Source of the DNA: Hyphomicrobiales bacterium
Lineage (GTDB): Bacteria > Pseudomonadota > Alphaproteobacteria > Rhizobiales > Rhizobiaceae
Length of the DNA stretch: 64,000 nucleotides
Direction: 5' to 3'
Assembly: GCA_900468805.1 (NCBI GenBank)
Contig: UEIF01000033.1
Span: 62,001 to 126,000, forward strand
The number at the start of each line of letters is the position of its first letter. Position 1 is the stretch's first letter. Shown here one piece after another: positions 24,559-33,623 of this stretch. Under the pieces are notes generated by a model. The model was not told the DNA's origin. It did no database searches and saw only the letters and a list, made by a program, of their open reading frames with translations. The position numbers and the translations under genes were made by a program.

Positions 24559-24651
24559 GCCATGTCGCGCAAGAGTATGGGCGGTCGAAAACGCCATGCG
24601 AAAATAAAAGCCTAAACCGTGGCAAGCGAACCTGAAAGATCGCGACGCGCC

Positions 24652-25482
24652 CTAGTCCTTATTCGCGGAAACGAGGCTCTTGCGCTGATAGACATGGATA
24701 TAATCGACCAGCAGATAGGACGGGTTCGGCGTTTCATCGATCGGCCAGCCTGACCCGAGCGCGAGATTGACCAGCGGATAGAAGGGCATCTCGAACTCCG
24801 GCGGCGTATCGAAGCTCCAGAGAGGGTTGCGATCCAGATAAAAGGTCGATTTCTGCGGGCCGATATCAACGCCAAAAGTATGGTAGTCGCTGCTGAGCGA
24901 GCCTTCGGGCACATTCGTCAGATGGCCGTCTGTCGTATGCTGGTTGCTCGGCCGCCAGACATGATAGCCCATGCTGAACTCGCCTGGCGCCCGCCCGTAA
25001 TATTCGATCACGTCGATTTCCGAAGTGAATTTGGACCGGTCGAGGCCGATCAACCAGAAAGCCGGCCAGACGCCCTTGCCGGGCGGTAGCTTCATGTGCG
25101 CTTCAAAATAGCCGAACTTCTGGGAGAAACCTTCGCCCTTCGGATTGGTGGAGGCGAGCAGACCGGAGCGCCACTTACCATCCGCATCCTTCCGCGCCTC
25201 GATCCGCAAGATGCCGTTATCGACGCTGAAGGGGAAACCGTCCATGGGGTCGGTAAAACGGGCATCGCCGAAATCGCCGTTCCATGGCGTATGCGCAATC
25301 CAGCGTGATCCGTTCTCGCCCCAGGCCGAAACGTCGAGCGTGTTGAAGTCTTCGGCAAAGGTCATCTGGAAATCGTCGAGGTTTAGCGGCTCTTCCGCCT
25401 GGCTCACACGGGGGCCTGGCGGGCCGAAAAGGCCGATGATCATAAGAAGCGCAAATCTTCCGGCGAATTTCGTATAGCGCAT
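24652..25482 (-). CDS. Secreted glycoside hydrolase family 16 glycanase
   Basis: A 276-residue protein with a signal peptide of about 28 residues (FAGRFALLMIIGLFG) and a GH16 jelly-roll domain. The catalytic motif EIDVIE is at 155-160, with Glu155 and Glu160 as nucleophile and acid/base. The ATG at 25482 has GGGAGGGA upstream. It adjoins the flippase and glycosyltransferase genes and probably trims the polysaccharide made by this cluster, as ExoK-type glycanases do for succinoglycan. Substrate linkage is not evident. Confidence 0.9.
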   Translation of the reverse strand: MRYTKFAGRFALLMIIGLFGPPGPRVSQAEEPLNLDDFQMTFAEDFNTLDVSAWGENGSRWIAHTPWNGDFGDARFTDPMDGFPFSVDNGILRIEARKDADGKWRSGLLASTNPKGEGFSQKFGYFEAHMKLPPGKGVWPAFWLIGLDRSKFTSEIDVIEYYGRAPGEFSMGYHVWRPSNQHTTDGHLTNVPEGSLSSDYHTFGVDIGPQKSTFYLDRNPLWSFDTPPEFEMPFYPLVNLALGSGWPIDETPNPSYLLVDYIHVYQRKSLVSANKD

Positions 25483-25532
25483 TTTCTCCCTCCCGGAGAT
25501 TCCAGACCTGTTATTGGGTTTTTGAACGCCGA

Positions 25533-27014
25533 TCATGAAACGACGGCTCCGTTTCGCCGGGGCATGATCTTCCTGACGACGATGGCTTCCAGCCCGTCGG
25601 GCCGCCCGACGACCTGCCACAAGAGCAGGGAGGAAACCCAGAAGATTGCAAACGCGGCACCGCTGCAGAGGCCGACGCCGATGACGAGTTCGATGCCGAG
25701 CGGCATGGCAATCAGAGCGGGCTGCACCAAGAGCAGGAAACCGATCATCGGCAGGCTGGCCGCGAGCGGCCGGATGAATGCATAAAGCTGCGCGCCGATC
25801 GAGACGCCGATCAGTTTCCATGTGATGGCAAGGCAGACGACATAGGCAACAACGGCAGCGATGACGCGCGCAGCCAACGCACCGTCAAGCCCGAACATGA
25901 CGACGCCGAGCACGGTAACTGGCGCCCTCACTGCAAATTCAGCGAACATCCGGAGCGCCACGTAGCGGGTCTTGTCGAGAACCATGACGAGCGGCGGCAT
26001 AATGGTCGTCGGCAGGCCGATCAGGCTGGCGATGCAGAGCCACTGCAGGATCGGCGCCGCAAAGGCCCACTTCTCGCCGACGACGATGCGCAGGATCGGT
26101 TCGGCCAGGAAAATGATGACGAGCAGGATGGGTGCCGCCACGACCATGATCGCATTGGTCGCCTTCAGATAGGCTGTGATCTGCTTGTCCCGGTCGCTGA
26201 CATTGGAAAAGGCGGCCATCAGCGGGCGCATCAGCGGGCCGACGAACGTCTGATAGGGAATGCCGGCGAGATTATCCGCGACGCTGAAGGCGCCATAAGT
26301 GGAAAGGCTTGTGAAGCGTGGCAGCAGCAGCCGGTCCATCTGCCAGTTGAGCGAGTTGAGGACCTGAGAAACCGTATTCCAGCCGATCATGTCCTGGAAA
26401 TGCTTCCATTCCGAGAGGCTGAGTTTCAACCGCATCGGCGCAAAGATATAGGAGACGATGGTCGCTGCCGTCGGCCCGGCGACAGCACCGATCGCCAGCC
26501 CCCAGTAACTGTCTGTCGCAAGCGCAACGCCGACACCGAAGATCAAGGTTGATCCCTTGGCAATGAGATCGAGCGCGAATTCGCGGCGGAAGTCGAAGCG
26601 CTGCATGAAAACCACCATGCGCGGGCTGATCACGCCCCTCATCGCGGGCGCGATCGAAACCACGGCCACGAGCGAAAAAAGCCGCGGATCGTCGTAGATG
26701 AGAGCCATCGGCCAAGCGATGATGATCATCAGCAGGCTGATCGCCGTCCCTCTGATGAGGCTCAGCGTAAACGCCGTGGCAAACATCCGCTCAGATGGTG
26801 ACGCAACGCGCACCAGCGCCTGGGTGAGCGGCAGATCGAGGATCGCTTCGACGATGACAAGAACCGACGTGGCGATAGCGACGATCCCGAAATCGGCCGG
26901 GCTTAGAAGTCTCGCGAGGACGAGCAGGCTCACGAAATCGAGCAGTCTTGCCAGGAATTTTCCACTGATTGTCCAGATACTTGCTGTCGCCGTTCTATGC
27001 GATACGCTTGACAC
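25533..27014 (-). CDS. Polysaccharide repeat-unit flippase (Wzx/MOP family)
   Basis: A 493-residue integral membrane protein with about twelve to fourteen hydrophobic segments. The start SIWTISGKFLARLLDFVSLLVLARLLSPADFGI is typical of Wzx-type flippases. The GTG at 27014 has AAGGAA 7 bases upstream. It should move lipid-linked repeat units across the inner membrane for the polymerase at 36179. Confidence 0.88.
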   Translation of the reverse strand: MSSVSHRTATASIWTISGKFLARLLDFVSLLVLARLLSPADFGIVAIATSVLVIVEAILDLPLTQALVRVASPSERMFATAFTLSLIRGTAISLLMIIIAWPMALIYDDPRLFSLVAVVSIAPAMRGVISPRMVVFMQRFDFRREFALDLIAKGSTLIFGVGVALATDSYWGLAIGAVAGPTAATIVSYIFAPMRLKLSLSEWKHFQDMIGWNTVSQVLNSLNWQMDRLLLPRFTSLSTYGAFSVADNLAGIPYQTFVGPLMRPLMAAFSNVSDRDKQITAYLKATNAIMVVAAPILLVIIFLAEPILRIVVGEKWAFAAPILQWLCIASLIGLPTTIMPPLVMVLDKTRYVALRMFAEFAVRAPVTVLGVVMFGLDGALAARVIAAVVAYVVCLAITWKLIGVSIGAQLYAFIRPLAASLPMIGFLLLVQPALIAMPLGIELVIGVGLCSGAAFAIFWVSSLLLWQVVGRPDGLEAIVVRKIMPRRNGAVVS

Positions 27015-27111
27015 GATCTATTCCTTGGCCATGTGCAACGAACCTCTTCTGGGGAGCGCCGGGGTGCCCGCCGCTCCGGGGTTTTGCCGACCTTTCGGCC
27101 GGTTGGGCGTG

Positions 27112-28356
27112 TCAGCTTGCTTTCTTCCTGTTAGGATTTGCCGCCTGATGGCCATGCTTGGCGAGTTGCTCGTCGATGAGCGAACCGAGGCGGTCGCGGA
27201 AAACTGATGCGGAGAATTTCAAGGAGTGGTTATGGATCGCCACCGGATCGAGCGTGTCCTCGACCGCTTCGAAGGCAGTAATCGTTTCCATCAGCGCTTC
27301 CGCGCTCTGCTCGGCAAAGCGGAAGCCGACATGCGGTGCGCAGACGGTCTCGCGTGCGCCACCCGCATCGAATGCCAGAACCGGCCGGCCGGACGCCATC
27401 GCCTCTACTGGCAGAATGCCGAAATCCTCGATACCCGGAAACAGCAGCGCGCGGCAGCGCGACAGGTGATCGCGCAGAACCGGGAACGATTGATGACCGA
27501 GGAACTGCACCGTCGGTCCGGCGATTGATCTCAGATAGGCTTCCTGCTCGCCCTCACCGATCACGACGAGATTGCGGCCCATTTCCGTGCAGGCCTTTAC
27601 GGCAATATCCGGCCGCTTGTAGGCGGTGAGCTGGCCCGCATAGAGATAGAATTCGCCCTTGCCGTGCCCGATGGTGAAATCGTCGGTCGCAACCGGCGGA
27701 TAGATAACGACGGCGTCGCGGTCATAGAAGCGGCGGATACGGCCCGCGACATAGCTGGAATTCGCTACGAACGTGTCGACGCGTGAGGCGGTCGTCACGT
27801 CCCAGGCACGCAGCATCGGTGCCGTGAGTGACATCATTGCCTTGCCGATCCAGGAAACACCGCGCCGATAGAGGTGAAACTGATCCCAGATATAGCGCAT
27901 CGGCGAATGGCAGTAGCAGATGTGAAGTGCATCCGCCCGTGTGATGATACCCTTGGCGGGACCGGATTCGCTCGAAATGACAAGATCATAGTCCTGAAGG
28001 TCGAAGTGCTCCAGCGCGAAGGGCATGAGCGGCAGCATCTTCGTGTAATGGCGCGTCGAACGCGGGATCTTCTGCAGGAAGGACGTACGGATGTTGCGGC
28101 TGTTCAGAAAGTCGCTGGTGCGATCGGGATTATACACCAGCGTGAAGATGTCTGCCTGCGGGAACATGCGGCAGAGTTCTTCCACCACCTTTTCGCCACC
28201 GCGCATCGATACCAGCCAGTAGTGGACGATAGCGACACGAAGGGGCTTCGCATCGGCCCTACTGCCTGCTTCGACGGCTCGGCTTCTTGCCACGACGGGC
28301 GCATCGCCACGAAATGCCATTGCTTCGGGCAGAGAGCTTGCTGCTTTTACGGTCAC
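27112..28356 (-). CDS. Glycosyltransferase family 4
   Basis: A 414-residue GT-B glycosyltransferase. RVAIVHYWLVSMRGGEKVVEEL is the N-terminal nucleotide-sugar fold start. The C-terminal half shows GQLTAYKRPDIAV and FPGIEDFGILPVEAMASGRPV, with the E-x7-E motif of GT4. The GTG start at 28356 overlaps the upstream stop (GTGA) and lies 7 bases after AAGGAG. Confidence 0.88.
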   Translation of the reverse strand: MTVKAASSLPEAMAFRGDAPVVARSRAVEAGSRADAKPLRVAIVHYWLVSMRGGEKVVEELCRMFPQADIFTLVYNPDRTSDFLNSRNIRTSFLQKIPRSTRHYTKMLPLMPFALEHFDLQDYDLVISSESGPAKGIITRADALHICYCHSPMRYIWDQFHLYRRGVSWIGKAMMSLTAPMLRAWDVTTASRVDTFVANSSYVAGRIRRFYDRDAVVIYPPVATDDFTIGHGKGEFYLYAGQLTAYKRPDIAVKACTEMGRNLVVIGEGEQEAYLRSIAGPTVQFLGHQSFPVLRDHLSRCRALLFPGIEDFGILPVEAMASGRPVLAFDAGGARETVCAPHVGFRFAEQSAEALMETITAFEAVEDTLDPVAIHNHSLKFSASVFRDRLGSLIDEQLAKHGHQAANPNRKKAS

Positions 28357-29744
28357 CTGAACGCTCCTTGTACCATCGCCCCGCCCCTCGGCTCGGGCAC
28401 CACATGTGTCGGAATCAGACCGCGGTATTGTGCGAGAAGGGCATCGCGCCATTCTTCATGTGTCGTTGCCAGATTGGGCGACAGCCGGAAGGCACGTTCG
28501 CTCATGAGGCGGACATCCTCTTTCGGCAGGCTGCGGAAGGCCGTCAGCGTTGCGGCGAAGCCTTCCTCGTCCATCGTGTTGCAGGAGATCGCCATTCCGG
28601 CCCTCTCCATTTCCTCGGCAAGAAAGGCGCCCTTGGTCATGATCACAGGAAGACCGCTGCGCGCCGCCTCGATCGCCACAAGGCCGAACGGCTCCGGATA
28701 GCGGGACGGCATGACAAGCGCACTTGCAGTGCGGATGATCCGGCCGATCTCCGCATGCGACTGCCAGCCCATGGCCCTGACATGATCACCGGCCGCCATG
28801 ACCTTCGGCATCAGCGGCCCGTCGCCAACGACGCAAAGCCTTGCTCCGGCCCTGCGCACAGCGGCAAGCGCGTCTTCGATGCCTTTTTCCTCGTCCAACC
28901 GGCCGATGAAGACGAACTCGTCATTATCCTCGGCCGTGATACGCTCGGCCGTCAGTGGCGCGACCGGATTGCGGATGGTGACGAGCCGTTCCGGCCGATA
29001 GCCGGATTGCACCAGGAACTCGGCCATTTTTTCATGGAGCAGGATGATCCTGCCGAAGGCTGGACGGCTCCTCAGCGCACGGAAGAGATTGGCGCCGCGA
29101 ACCGTCCGCCACAGCTTTTGCGCATAGCTGCGCTTGTCGCAGGAGGTGGAAATGCAGCCTGTCCCGAGCGGACGCCGCTTGCAGATCTCCTGCGCCTGAT
29201 AATCGAAAAAGGCCCCATTGGGACAACCGCTGAAGAAATCATGTGCGTGAACGACGCATCGATCGGCAACAGGTGTGAGCGCGTCGAAGACAGCCGGCGA
29301 CAGTATCTGATGCCAGCCATGGACATGATAGGCTGTCCTGGGCGTATCGTTGGCGCGTACCCAGGCGGAAATCATGCTGCCGGCTGCGGGATTGTGAATG
29401 CCGGTCGCGAAAGCCTTGGCGCGGCTGGAACTCAGGAGGTCACGGCTATTCAGCTTGACGATTGAAACGCCGAGGGATGCGAGCTCCTGGTTCGCTCCAT
29501 CGTCGCCGCAGATATAGGTCACGGCAATGCCGAGTCCGCAGAAGAGCTTTGCCGACAGCACCGCAAGGGCGGTCGCCCCACCCCTCGCCGTCGAATAGTC
29601 ATCGATGATGACCACACGGTCGAGCGCCGGGCACGCAGCGATGCCGTCCCTCCATAATTTTGCATAGCGACCTGAAGCCGGCCACCGTAACGTCGAAACG
29701 GCGGACCCACTCTCATCAGGACGCAGTTGGCCGATGTCGTTCAT
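28353..29744 (-). CDS. Glycosyltransferase family 4
   Basis: A 463-residue cytoplasmic GT-B enzyme. VFIGRLDEEKGIEDALAAVRRAG and MPSRYPEPFGLVAIEAARSGLPV carry the donor-binding E-x7-E motif. An unusual Cys-containing stretch (SGCPNGAFF, CKRRPLGTGC, CDKR) in the middle is seen in some GT4 proteins. It is the first gene of a minus-strand run with the second GT4, the flippase and the GH16 gene. Confidence 0.87.
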   Translation of the reverse strand: MNDIGQLRPDESGSAVSTLRWPASGRYAKLWRDGIAACPALDRVVIIDDYSTARGGATALAVLSAKLFCGLGIAVTYICGDDGANQELASLGVSIVKLNSRDLLSSSRAKAFATGIHNPAAGSMISAWVRANDTPRTAYHVHGWHQILSPAVFDALTPVADRCVVHAHDFFSGCPNGAFFDYQAQEICKRRPLGTGCISTSCDKRSYAQKLWRTVRGANLFRALRSRPAFGRIILLHEKMAEFLVQSGYRPERLVTIRNPVAPLTAERITAEDNDEFVFIGRLDEEKGIEDALAAVRRAGARLCVVGDGPLMPKVMAAGDHVRAMGWQSHAEIGRIIRTASALVMPSRYPEPFGLVAIEAARSGLPVIMTKGAFLAEEMERAGMAISCNTMDEEGFAATLTAFRSLPKEDVRLMSERAFRLSPNLATTHEEWRDALLAQYRGLIPTHVVPEPRGGAMVQGAFR

Positions 29745-29862
29745 AGAAGCTCTCCGACGACAGACACAATGGATGCTTTGACGGCTAGGCCCCTACGCCG
29801 TCCATGAGGGGTGAAGTGGTCACGGACCGGCTGCGGATGGCAGCCGGATCGTGACGAAGGCG

Positions 29863-30606
29863 TTATTTTGCCGACGCTGCACCGTCGGCATAGGCTTCCA
29901 GTGCCTTGCGGTTGAGGATACGGATCTTGCCCTGGGCTCCGTCGATCACCTTGCATTCGCGCAGGCGCCGCAAGCACTGGTTGACTTTTTCACGGGAAGC
30001 CGGAAGCGTCGCCGCTAGATCGTTCTGGGAGATGACCAGCACGTCCCGGTTGGCCGGCGTGTCCTTTCCGTAAACTGAAGATAACCGCAGAAGCATTGCT
30101 GCCAGCCGCGACTGCAGGCTCGATCCGGCATTCGAAATGATGCGGCGCTCCAGCTCTGAAACACGCGCAAGCGTTCTCGAAAAGACCTTCTCCTGAAACT
30201 GCGGATCGGTTGCGTACCTTTCCCGCAGCAGACGGCCTTCGAAGAAGTATAGCTCGCAATCCGAACTGGCTCTATACTCCAGATTCAGAATTTGCTTGCG
30301 CAATACTTCAAGCTCGCCGATCAAACCGCCCCTCGGAATGATCTCGACGATGAACTCCCTGCCGTCCGGCAACATCGTGCTGGCGCTAACAAGTCCGCGC
30401 TGCACCCGGGCGAACATATCCACGAAGACTCCAGCACCTGCAATAAGTTCGCCGCGACGGAAGTTGCGTATAGTCGCGCGGCAGAACGGGAAGTCGTCGT
30501 CACTTGAGATGCGGTTGTTCAAAGATGTATCCGGAACAACGCTAATAGCCGCTTTGCCCATAGCGACCCGATAGTCTCGCGTTTGTGTAGCTCCGTCCAT
30601 GCGCAT
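29863..30606 (-). CDS. Crp/Fnr family transcriptional regulator
   Basis: A 247-residue regulator with an N-terminal cyclic-nucleotide-binding-like barrel (RNFRRGELIAGAG, LPDGREFIVEIIPRGGLIGE) and a C-terminal HTH (ISQNDLAATLPASREKVNQCLRRLRE). It lacks the four-Cys set of oxygen-sensing FNR. The second ATG, at 30600, has better spacing from GGGGAG and may be the true start. It lies between the two arms of the polysaccharide cluster, and a CRP-type site precedes the exoY-like gene, so it likely controls the cluster. Confidence 0.9.
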   Translation of the reverse strand: MRMDGATQTRDYRVAMGKAAISVVPDTSLNNRISSDDDFPFCRATIRNFRRGELIAGAGVFVDMFARVQRGLVSASTMLPDGREFIVEIIPRGGLIGELEVLRKQILNLEYRASSDCELYFFEGRLLRERYATDPQFQEKVFSRTLARVSELERRIISNAGSSLQSRLAAMLLRLSSVYGKDTPANRDVLVISQNDLAATLPASREKVNQCLRRLRECKVIDGAQGKIRILNRKALEAYADGAASAK

Positions 30607-31071
30607 AACTCCCCAACAAACAGATTGGTCGTAAGCTGATGCTGCACTGCATCATTTATATTGTCCTAACTTGAGAGTCAAATAACAATCGAATATGACA
30701 AGAGCATCTCAAATAATAGTGACAACACCAGCAGTTATAGAGATTATATTTTTCTAGCATCCGTCGAATTCGGGGGGCGTATTAAGCCGAATTGCCCATT
30801 TTTGGGGCGATCCAAATTAAAATTGTCTAAAAAATAGTTACAACGCCCGGCTTTATCTATTCAAGCCGTGCGCGTAGAACGTCATATAAGTTAAATTCTC
30901 GAATAAAATTAGGATGTAGAAATCCCCTGCCGCCGAATTCGTAGAGAACTCCATAGCATCGTAGTATTAGCATAAAGAATTTGCTAATCATTATGACCGC
31001 GGTCACAGACAAGCACATTGCGCTGCACCAGACTTCATTAGGTTCTAACCGGAAACTTTTGGAGTCGGTCG
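30607..31071. other. AT-rich divergent regulatory region of the polysaccharide cluster
   Basis: This 465-base stretch between the Crp/Fnr gene and the exoY-like gene is clearly more AT-rich than its surroundings. It holds the CRP-type site at 30992-31007 and an AACTTTTGGAG leader just before the exoY-like start. I see no convincing gene. Confidence 0.6.
30992..31007. promoter_or_regulatory. CRP-type operator before the exoY-like gene
   Basis: TATGA-CCGCGG-TCACA matches 9 of 10 arm positions of the CRP consensus TGTGA-N6-TCACA and contains the perfect palindrome TGACCGCGGTCA. Its centre is about 72 bp before the start codon at 31072. Confidence 0.7.
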
Positions 31072-31785
31072 ATGACTTGGGAAGCACAGAGTATTGAAGT
31101 TCGTGAACCCTGGCCGAACGTTGAGCAGTCCGGGCCGAATAACGATCGCCGCATAGTAACGCGGCCTCATGTGGTCGGCAGAGCATCCAAGCGGGCGGTT
31201 GATATCGTGATGGCAGGCACCGCTCTTGTCCTGCTTTCGCCTCTGATGCTGATCGTAGCACTCATCGTAAAGTTGAGCGGCCGGGGGCCGGTCTTCTATT
31301 CGCATACGCGCATTGGATATGGGGGGGCGGCCTTCGGCTGTCTCAAGTTCCGCACTATGAAGACCGATGCCGCCGCCCAGCTCGCCGACTTGCTGCGCGC
31401 CAGTCCGGCTGCGCGGGCCGAGTGGGAAACGACGCGGAAGCTGAAGAACGATCCGCGCATCACCGCTGTCGGCGAAATTCTGAGGAAGTCCAGCATCGAT
31501 GAGCTCCCGCAACTCATCAATATCCTGCGTGGCGAAATGAGCGTTGTAGGCCCGCGGCCGGTGACGGCTGAAGAACTCGCCCGCTATGGCGAGCATGTCA
31601 CGAGCTACATGGCCGCAAGACCAGGCCTGACCGGACAGTGGCAGACCAGCGGCCGAAACGATGTCAGCTACGAGTATCGTGTCGCGCTCGATGTCCAATA
31701 TGTCCGCGACTGGTCGCTGACACGCGATTTCATCATCATCGCCAAGACCGTTCCCGCCCTGTTTTCGCAGCGCGGCTGCTACTAG
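31072..31785 (+). CDS. Undecaprenyl-phosphate sugar phosphotransferase, ExoY/PssA type
   Basis: A 237-residue bacterial sugar transferase. It has a single N-terminal hydrophobic hairpin (AVDIVMAGTALVLLSPLMLIVALIV), then GPVFYSHTRIGYGG, CLKFRTM, RKSSIDELPQLINILRGEMSVVGPRP and RPGLTGQWQTSGR. These are the classic family motifs. It loads the first sugar phosphate onto undecaprenyl phosphate and so starts each repeat unit. The short length is like ExoY/PssA rather than long WbaP forms. Confidence 0.93.
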   Translation: MTWEAQSIEVREPWPNVEQSGPNNDRRIVTRPHVVGRASKRAVDIVMAGTALVLLSPLMLIVALIVKLSGRGPVFYSHTRIGYGGAAFGCLKFRTMKTDAAAQLADLLRASPAARAEWETTRKLKNDPRITAVGEILRKSSIDELPQLINILRGEMSVVGPRPVTAEELARYGEHVTSYMAARPGLTGQWQTSGRNDVSYEYRVALDVQYVRDWSLTRDFIIIAKTVPALFSQRGCY

Positions 31786-31871
31786 TCCAAAACGGCGTAT
31801 GGCCCGCCTGGGCCAAACGCACCTGCTGGATCTCAACAAAGAAGACCCTCTCGCCCTTGGATCAGGACACT

Positions 31872-33623
31872 ATGAACTCAAATCACGTCTTCAGCAGCGT
31901 CTCCCCGATATCTTTGCCGGCCACCGCCAGCGGCAATTCGTCGCTGACGCTGCGGGACATGTCCTTTTTCGTCAGGATGCGCTGGCCGTGGATCGTGTTT
32001 ACCACACTGGTCTTCCTGGCACTGGCCGCCGGCTACCTCTTCATTGCCAAGCCGACCTACGTGGCCAGTACCCAGCTCATGGTCTTTCCGCAGGTAAACG
32101 GCTCGGACGCTCAAAGGGCCTTCGCCGAAGATGCCTTCATCGATGCGCAGCTTGAAATAGCGAAGTCCAGCGACGTTCTTGGCGGCGCCACCAGTGCGCT
32201 CAACCTCGCCAACGATCCGGTCTTCTCCAATCAGACCATTTCCTTGCAGGACAAGGTCAAGGACTGGCTGACGGGCAACCTCGCCGGCACCACCCAGTCC
32301 GAGCCTGCACCGGGCGATGCAGCCTCGGGCGGTGCCCAGTCCGTTGCAGCAAGCCAAGAAGCACGGCGGACCGACCGTGCGATCGCGCGGCTGCGCAATA
32401 TTGTCGCAATGCGCCGCATTGGCCAGTCGACGATCCTCGAGATCTCCGCATCCGCTCCCAACCCGCAGAAAGCGGTCGAGATCGCCGACGCAGTCGCCCA
32501 GCAGTACATCAGCAAGAACGTCCAGATGAAGGCAGCTGCTGCCCAGCAGTACAGCGAATGGCTGGAGCAGTTCGTCGATGAGCAGCAGCGCGGCCTTGCC
32601 GAAGCCGCCAGCGCCCTTGCCACCTTCAAGGCAAATCCGCGTGACCAGTTCAAGCTTGCAGAGTTGCAGAGCGCGACCGATGCCCGCCGCACGCTCTTTG
32701 AAAACACCCTCACGCAATACACCGAGGCCAAGCAGCGCATCTCCTATCCGGTTTCAGACGCCACCATCGTTTCGCGGGCCACCTCACCGCTCGCCAAGGC
32801 ACAGCCGAACAATTCGCTGATCCTCGCCTTCGCGCTGGTGGTCGGCGCCGGTTCCGGCCTCGGCCTTGCCATGATCCGCCATGTCAGCGACCGGCGCATC
32901 ATGCGCACGCAGCAGCTCTCGCAGGCGGCTGGCCTGTCTTTCGTCACGCCGCTGGGACGTGCAAAGAGGACCGGTCGCGCTGCGACGCTACCTGCTGCCA
33001 CCGACAATGGCACCGTCGCCTATCCGCTGATCCCCGGAATGGCCGAACTTGGTGCGACTGTCACCGGCTTCCGCCGCAGACGGCGCGTGGTGATCGGTAT
33101 CGTAGCCGTCAACCCCGGCAGCGGCGCATCCACCATCGCCTGTGAGCTCGCCGTTCTCTCGGCAATATCAGGCTCGCGTACCCTGTTGATCGATGCTGCG
33201 GCGACAAAATCTTCCCTGAGCAAGTCCATTGCGCCGAACAGCTCAACGGGCCTCATCGACGTGCTTGACAATATCGAGGCGATCCGCACCGCCACCCTGT
33301 CGCTGACGCCGACGCTGAAATTCCTGCCGCTCGGCAAAGTCCGCGCAGTGACTCCCGCCATCCGCCTGAGCTCGCGTCGCACCCAGCTCAACTTCAATGA
33401 CCTGAAGAAGGAGTACGACGCCGTTTTCGTCGATATCTCCGCCTTCACCTCGTCGCCGGACGCCAACGCGATCGCTCCGGAGCTGGACGGCGTCCTCGTC
33501 GTAACCTGTTACGGTCGCACGTCGATTGACGAGACCGTTCGCGTCGTCGACAGCATGCGCAATGTCGGCGCAGAAATCCTCGGCGCGATCGTCAACAACA
33601 CACCATCGAGTGCTCGGATATGA
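31872..33623 (+). CDS. Polysaccharide chain-length/copolymerase protein (Wzz/ExoP type) with degenerate kinase domain
   Basis: A 583-residue inner-membrane protein. The first membrane segment is at about 38-60, a long periplasmic coiled region follows and the second segment is at about 315-335. The cytoplasmic C-terminal domain has the BY-kinase fold. The P-loop reads NPGSGAST (414-421), with Ala419 where the catalytic Lys should be. The Walker A' segment reads LLIDAAA, without its second Asp, and there is no C-terminal Tyr cluster. It therefore looks like a pseudokinase that still sets chain length. The stop overlaps the next start (ATGA). Confidence 0.88.
   Translation: MNSNHVFSSVSPISLPATASGNSSLTLRDMSFFVRMRWPWIVFTTLVFLALAAGYLFIAKPTYVASTQLMVFPQVNGSDAQRAFAEDAFIDAQLEIAKSSDVLGGATSALNLANDPVFSNQTISLQDKVKDWLTGNLAGTTQSEPAPGDAASGGAQSVAASQEARRTDRAIARLRNIVAMRRIGQSTILEISASAPNPQKAVEIADAVAQQYISKNVQMKAAAAQQYSEWLEQFVDEQQRGLAEAASALATFKANPRDQFKLAELQSATDARRTLFENTLTQYTEAKQRISYPVSDATIVSRATSPLAKAQPNNSLILAFALVVGAGSGLGLAMIRHVSDRRIMRTQQLSQAAGLSFVTPLGRAKRTGRAATLPAATDNGTVAYPLIPGMAELGATVTGFRRRRRVVIGIVAVNPGSGASTIACELAVLSAISGSRTLLIDAAATKSSLSKSIAPNSSTGLIDVLDNIEAIRTATLSLTPTLKFLPLGKVRAVTPAIRLSSRRTQLNFNDLKKEYDAVFVDISAFTSSPDANAIAPELDGVLVVTCYGRTSIDETVRVVDSMRNVGAEILGAIVNNTPSSARI

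Noticed and set aside
29811..29823. GTGA-AGTGG-TCAC before the GT4 gene as a second CRP-type site
   Set aside because: The spacer is 5 rather than 6 bases, so it does not fit the CRP/FNR spacing.
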